Part shown: in pieces, positions 61,183 through 64,000 of the stretch | Layout of the letters: every line of letters begins with the position of its first letter | Position numbering within the stretch: position 1 is the stretch's first letter | Source of the DNA: Streptomyces coacervatus | GTDB lineage: Bacteria > Actinomycetota > Actinomycetes > Streptomycetales > Streptomycetaceae | Direction of reading: 5' to 3' | DNA: 64,000 nucleotides | Assembly: GCF_029223485.1 (NCBI RefSeq) | Contig: NZ_JARHTP010000023.1 | Coordinates: 62,001-126,000 of the forward strand | Translations under genes and position numbers: made by a program | The notes under the pieces: generated by a model | Told to the model about the DNA's origin: nothing | Database searches by the model: none | Seen by the model: only the letters and a program-made list of their open reading frames with translations

Positions 61183-61491
61183 ATGCGCATCCGCATCGAC
61201 GCCGTCGATCTGCCCGGCCGCACCTGCCCACCCGAAGCGTTCGCCGGCGCCGACGTCCCGGAGTACCGCAACATCAACGTCGCCGTCCAACGCCGGGACC
61301 GGCTCGCCGAACTCCCCGACCCACAGCCCGGCGACGCCGCCTCCGCGACCTGGACCCTGGATCGCACCACGGCGGCCACACCGAAGGGCACCGACGTGAA
61401 GGGCCCCTACGTACAGGGGCGTCCAGGTGCGAGGCCCATCTACCTGTCTCCTGGTATGGCGCCCGAAGGTGCAGCATCGCACGCCTGTTGA
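61183..61491 (+). pseudogene. DUF5990-type protein cut by the dispersed repeat
   Basis: MRIRIDAVDLPGRTCPPEAF, EYRNINVAVQRRDRLAEL and KGPYVQGRPGARPIYLS follow the pattern of DUF5990 proteins. After IYLS the family sequence (usually WGxV...) is replaced by sequence of repeat copy B and a stop at 61491, so about 50 C-terminal residues are missing. It lies 5 bp after the MerB-like frame. Confidence 0.6.
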
Positions 61492-61529
61492 CCGTGGTTG
61501 ACCGGTCTCAAGGGCACGCTATGGGCACG
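61486..61529 (+). repeat. Dispersed direct repeat, copy B
   Basis: 41 of 44 bases match copy A at 35401-35444 (starting TGTTGACCGTGG, ending ACGCTATGGGCACG). Similarity extends about 60 bp upstream at a lower level (both carry ATCGCAC just before). It coincides with the point where the DUF5990 gene is truncated. Confidence 0.8.
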
Positions 61530-61737
61530 CCGGCGACTCTGAGGCGCTGGGAGGTCCTCAAGGCGGTTGAAGAGCAGGCGACTTCTGGAAGCGAGAGCTG
61601 GCCGGAAGGGCGCGATTGCGGGAGCACATGGAAAGCGGTTCAACGGCGGCCGAAGTATTCGGAGCGGAGGCGGGTCGGACGGGCTTGCAATCCGGGCCTG
61701 CTTCGGCGATACAACAGACCCAGTTTGCACGCCGTGC

Positions 61738-61947
61738 CTAGGGCCTGCTCTGTCGTTTCGACGGGCGGCGCCGGTACAGGCCATGCAGGCCGAGGACGAC
61801 CATCGCGCCTGCCGTCAGCGGCCACCACCACGAGCCCCCGTTCTGGGTCATCTGTATGCCCTTCCACAAGAGAGCAATCGAGAGCAGCAGACCGAGCAGT
61901 CCCATGGCGATGTCGAGCGGACCGCCATCCCTGAATGGATTCTGCAT
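61738..61947 (-). CDS. Small two-segment membrane protein
   Basis: A 69-residue protein, MQNPFRDGGPLDIAMGLLGL, with two membrane helices (IAMGLLGLLLSIALLW and WWWPLTAGAMVVLGLHGLY) and a basic tail RRRPSKRQSRP. The frame has good codon bias. No known family; possibly a Streptomyces-specific membrane peptide. Confidence 0.5.
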   Translation of the reverse strand: MQNPFRDGGPLDIAMGLLGLLLSIALLWKGIQMTQNGGSWWWPLTAGAMVVLGLHGLYRRRPSKRQSRP

Positions 61948-62320
61948 CTTCGTGTTCCTCTGCTCTGCGGGCTCGCGCGATCACGGCGCCGGCGAGTGTA
62001 GTCACTACCCGCTTGAAGCCATCGTCTGAGTGCAGGTTGAAAAGGGCGCGCATGCGGAGTGACCGCGGGGCAATCCCTCAGTGCCACCGCACCGCTCAAC
62101 TTCGAAGCCCCGGCTTGACTCGGCGAGGCGTACGCCGTTGCTCAGGAGGCCGCGGCCGAGGGGGTCTCCCCTGAGGTCCCGCTAGCCTGCCTGCGTGAGG
62201 GGGGATCCTGAGCTGGCCGATGAGGCCGCAATGGCGAGCTGACGAAGTGTCGAGCGCGACAAGTGGAGGGCCGGGGTAGCCACTCTCCTGGTGGCCGAGC
62301 CGTCCTGGCGCGAGCGCGAC
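61948..62320. other. 373-bp stretch without a recognisable gene
   Basis: Only overlapping short frames without domain or ribosome binding site. It should contain the end of the STAND gene transcript and the promoter of the small membrane protein. I see no strong hairpin. Confidence 0.45.
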
Positions 62321-64000
62321 TCAGCGAGCCGTGCCGAGGTGACCGCGGCGTGTCAGCACTATGGCGCGCCATCGTTCGCGGGTCTGTCGTTCCCCGTCGA
62401 TCCATCGTGCTCGTACGGTGTTCGGAGGCAGTGGGAGGTCGCCCATGAAGTGCGCGATTTCGACGTAGTAGGCGTAGTAGCCGTTTTGTGTGAGTTCGCC
62501 CAAGCGGGCGATGTCAGCCGCGAGGTTGTTCTGGGCATCAAGGACCGCGTGGTGGAAGCACAGAGCCAGTTGCAGTTTGGCCGCGGCGTAGGAGATGCCG
62601 GAGACGCCGATTTCTGCGAGCTGGACGGCCGCCCGGTCAGGCAGGTCTGCGGCAAATCCTGCGTCGCGCACGAGTGTGGCGATGTGAGCGGTCATCTCGT
62701 TGGAGCGCAGGCTCAGGGGCGACAGCAGCCGGTCCGCGAGGTCGAGTTCGTCATCGGCCCGAAGCGGGTCGACGAAGGAGACGGCGAAGGCGAGATGTGC
62801 CTGGACCACGGCGGTCTCGCCGACCACACCGTGTTCTTCGGCCTCGCTCCGGGCCGCCAGATACGCGGCTGCCGCCCGCTCCATGTCTCCCTGCACCCAC
62901 CACACGTCCCCCAGCACTCGATGGTGCCGTCCTTCCCATCCCAGCCTCTCGGCGGCCTCCACCGCCGCCGGGAAGTCTCCGGACACTCGACTCAGGTGCG
63001 CCAGGCCCTGTCGAGCGGCGGAAGCGAGCCGACCGCCGGCGGACGCGACACGCTGCATGCCGCGGCGAGAATCGTCGGTCAGCCCGAGGTCCCGCTGGGC
63101 CTTCGCCCGGTAATACGCGGCCAGTTCGACCAGGCCGTCGGGGAGCAGCCCCGATGCAAGGACGGCAGCAAGCCGACTGACGGTGCGTTCACGGTGTTCG
63201 TGCTGGCGCCGGGCGATGGCACTGAGCGTTTCCACCAGGGCATCCGCAGCAGTCTGCAGGCCGTCCGACGACGTGGCATCGTCGGCGGGGAGCACCAGCG
63301 GTTCCCAGATCGAGTCCCCCACGTACTGGAATGCTGCATCGCCTAGCCAGCCGAGAGCGAGATGGAAGGTCCGTGCGAGGAGCAGCCCTTGCTGGAGGCA
63401 GCCGACCAGGACGGTGCGGTCGCGCCGCAGTTCCTGGCGCCACTGCGATTCCAGGGCGTGGAAGGCGCGTTGGGCCGCGCGCTGCCAGTCCTGCTCCGAC
63501 CAGCGGTCGTCACTGGCGTCGTCCGCGTTGCGAATGGCGGCGCGGATCAGGTCGTGGACATGGAAGGGCCAGACACCGGAGGGGGACTCCCGGATGAAGG
63601 GGCGCTCGGTCAACCGCAGGGCGGGCGCATCATGCTGCATGCCGGCGGCTTGGGTGGCCAGGGGCACGGAGAACGCGCTGAGCAGGCTGACCGAGCGGAG
63701 TACGTGGCGTTCCTCGGCGGTCAGGTCCCTGAGGGTGCGGGCGATCAGGGCCGGGAAGTCGTGGTCGAAGTCCGTGACCTGCGGCTGTCTGCCGCTGCGC
63801 CGCAGCTCCAGGTAGCGCATGACCGACAGGTCCAGGTACAGAGGCAGCCCATGGGAGCGCTCGGCGATGATCCGGCGGACCGGTTCGTCGATCAGCGGCT
63901 GCTCGCCGCGGCTGAGCCTGCGGGCCAGGTAGTCCTCGCAGTCTTCGGGGGAGAAGTCGCCGATCAGGATCTGACGGCCGGATGCCCGTGACCGGGTGTG
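62321..64000 (-). CDS. C-terminal part of a STAND/TPR ATPase, 5' end outside window
   Basis: The frame is open from the right edge to the stop at 62321, more than 550 residues. The first part (ILIGDFSPEDCEDYLARRLS, IAERSHGLPLYLDLSVMRYL) is the winged-helix/ARC2-like region that follows a P-loop ATPase of the STAND class; the Walker motifs would lie beyond the window. The rest is TPR-like helix pairs (LGDVWWVQGDMERAAAAYLA, RAVQLAEIGVSGISYAAAK pattern). Such proteins act as signal-dependent scaffolds or in defence. Intact as far as seen. Confidence 0.8.
   Translation of the reverse strand, partial: HTRSRASGRQILIGDFSPEDCEDYLARRLSRGEQPLIDEPVRRIIAERSHGLPLYLDLSVMRYLELRRSGRQPQVTDFDHDFPALIARTLRDLTAEERHVLRSVSLLSAFSVPLATQAAGMQHDAPALRLTERPFIRESPSGVWPFHVHDLIRAAIRNADDASDDRWSEQDWQRAAQRAFHALESQWRQELRRDRTVLVGCLQQGLLLARTFHLALGWLGDAAFQYVGDSIWEPLVLPADDATSSDGLQTAADALVETLSAIARRQHEHRERTVSRLAAVLASGLLPDGLVELAAYYRAKAQRDLGLTDDSRRGMQRVASAGGRLASAARQGLAHLSRVSGDFPAAVEAAERLGWEGRHHRVLGDVWWVQGDMERAAAAYLAARSEAEEHGVVGETAVVQAHLAFAVSFVDPLRADDELDLADRLLSPLSLRSNEMTAHIATLVRDAGFAADLPDRAAVQLAEIGVSGISYAAAKLQLALCFHHAVLDAQNNLAADIARLGELTQNGYYAYYVEIAHFMGDLPLPPNTVRARWIDGERQTRERWRAIVLTRRGHLGTAR

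Noticed and set aside
1..64000. CRISPR arrays, tRNA or rRNA genes
   Set aside because: I saw no regularly spaced repeat series and no cloverleaf with TTCRA-type T-loop; a covariance search would be needed to exclude tRNA fragments.

Overview
The window looks like a Streptomyces-type, high-GC actinomycete chromosome. Third codon positions are strongly G/C, GTG and TTG starts are common, and the families are typical: ECF41 sigma factor, DUF2064, mycothiol-type DinB/SCP2 protein, GntP with GudD and KdgD, Smr, and STAND ATPases. There is no rRNA, tRNA or CRISPR array that I could see. The dense mixture of intact operons with broken genes resembles an accessory chromosome-arm region.

Layout. 0-5.2 kb: amino-acid response genes (two Lrp/AsnC regulators, an aminotransferase, AzlD and a frameshifted AzlC) and an alpha/beta hydrolase. 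5.4-11.2 kb: a glucarate catabolic operon (kdgD-gntP-gudD) flanked by ruins of a cysteine synthase, a galactarate/talarate-type dehydratase and a LysR regulator. 11.3-17.2 kb: a tight three-gene operon of an unknown protein, a divergent Hsp90-family ATPase and a 979-residue helical-repeat protein. 17.4-22.2 kb: a graveyard (terpene cyclase, AAA ATPase, epimerase, universal stress protein, APC permease) containing one intact Smr gene.

22.7-31.8 kb: an envelope/redox block with a molybdopterin oxidoreductase carrying a cytochrome-b-like anchor, small membrane proteins, an epimerase, a two-component system and a four-gene glycosyltransferase operon joined by ATGA overlaps. A conserved tandem site with 11-bp period lies exactly 51 nt before three start codons here, which suggests a response-regulator regulon. 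31.9-32.6 kb: an IS transposase broken by a 22-bp tandem duplication. 32.8-34.9 kb: an ECF41 sigma factor with its NADH-dehydrogenase-like partner.

35.9-41.4 kb: a compact oxidative operon (flavin monooxygenase, FMN 2-hydroxy-acid oxidase, atypical membrane-anchored P450, Kef-type antiporter), preceded by a small cysteine-containing leader ORF. 41.8-48.2 kb: TfoX, a double GNAT protein, an SDR/TetR pair and several damaged genes. 48.2-58.9 kb: a STAND regulator, OsmC, a Met/His-rich FAD protein, a phosphatase-membrane fusion, a second Kef antiporter, a sodium symporter, a TetR and a peroxiredoxin. Three copies of one 24-bp operator (49.78, 57.88 and 58.23 kb) tie this last block together. 59-61.5 kb: a mercury-type MerR/MerB pair, both genes damaged. 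62.3-64 kb: a STAND/TPR protein leaving the window.

The strongest candidates for something little described are the Hsp90-helical-repeat operon, the oxidative operon with a P450 lacking the ExxR arginine, and the operator-linked redox block around 50-58 kb. A second theme is gene decay: many genes carry single-base indels, in-frame stops or deletions, and several junctions join two back-to-back genes that have both lost their 5' ends. Some single-base indels could be consensus errors in the assembly. Family assignments come from motif recognition, not from database searches.
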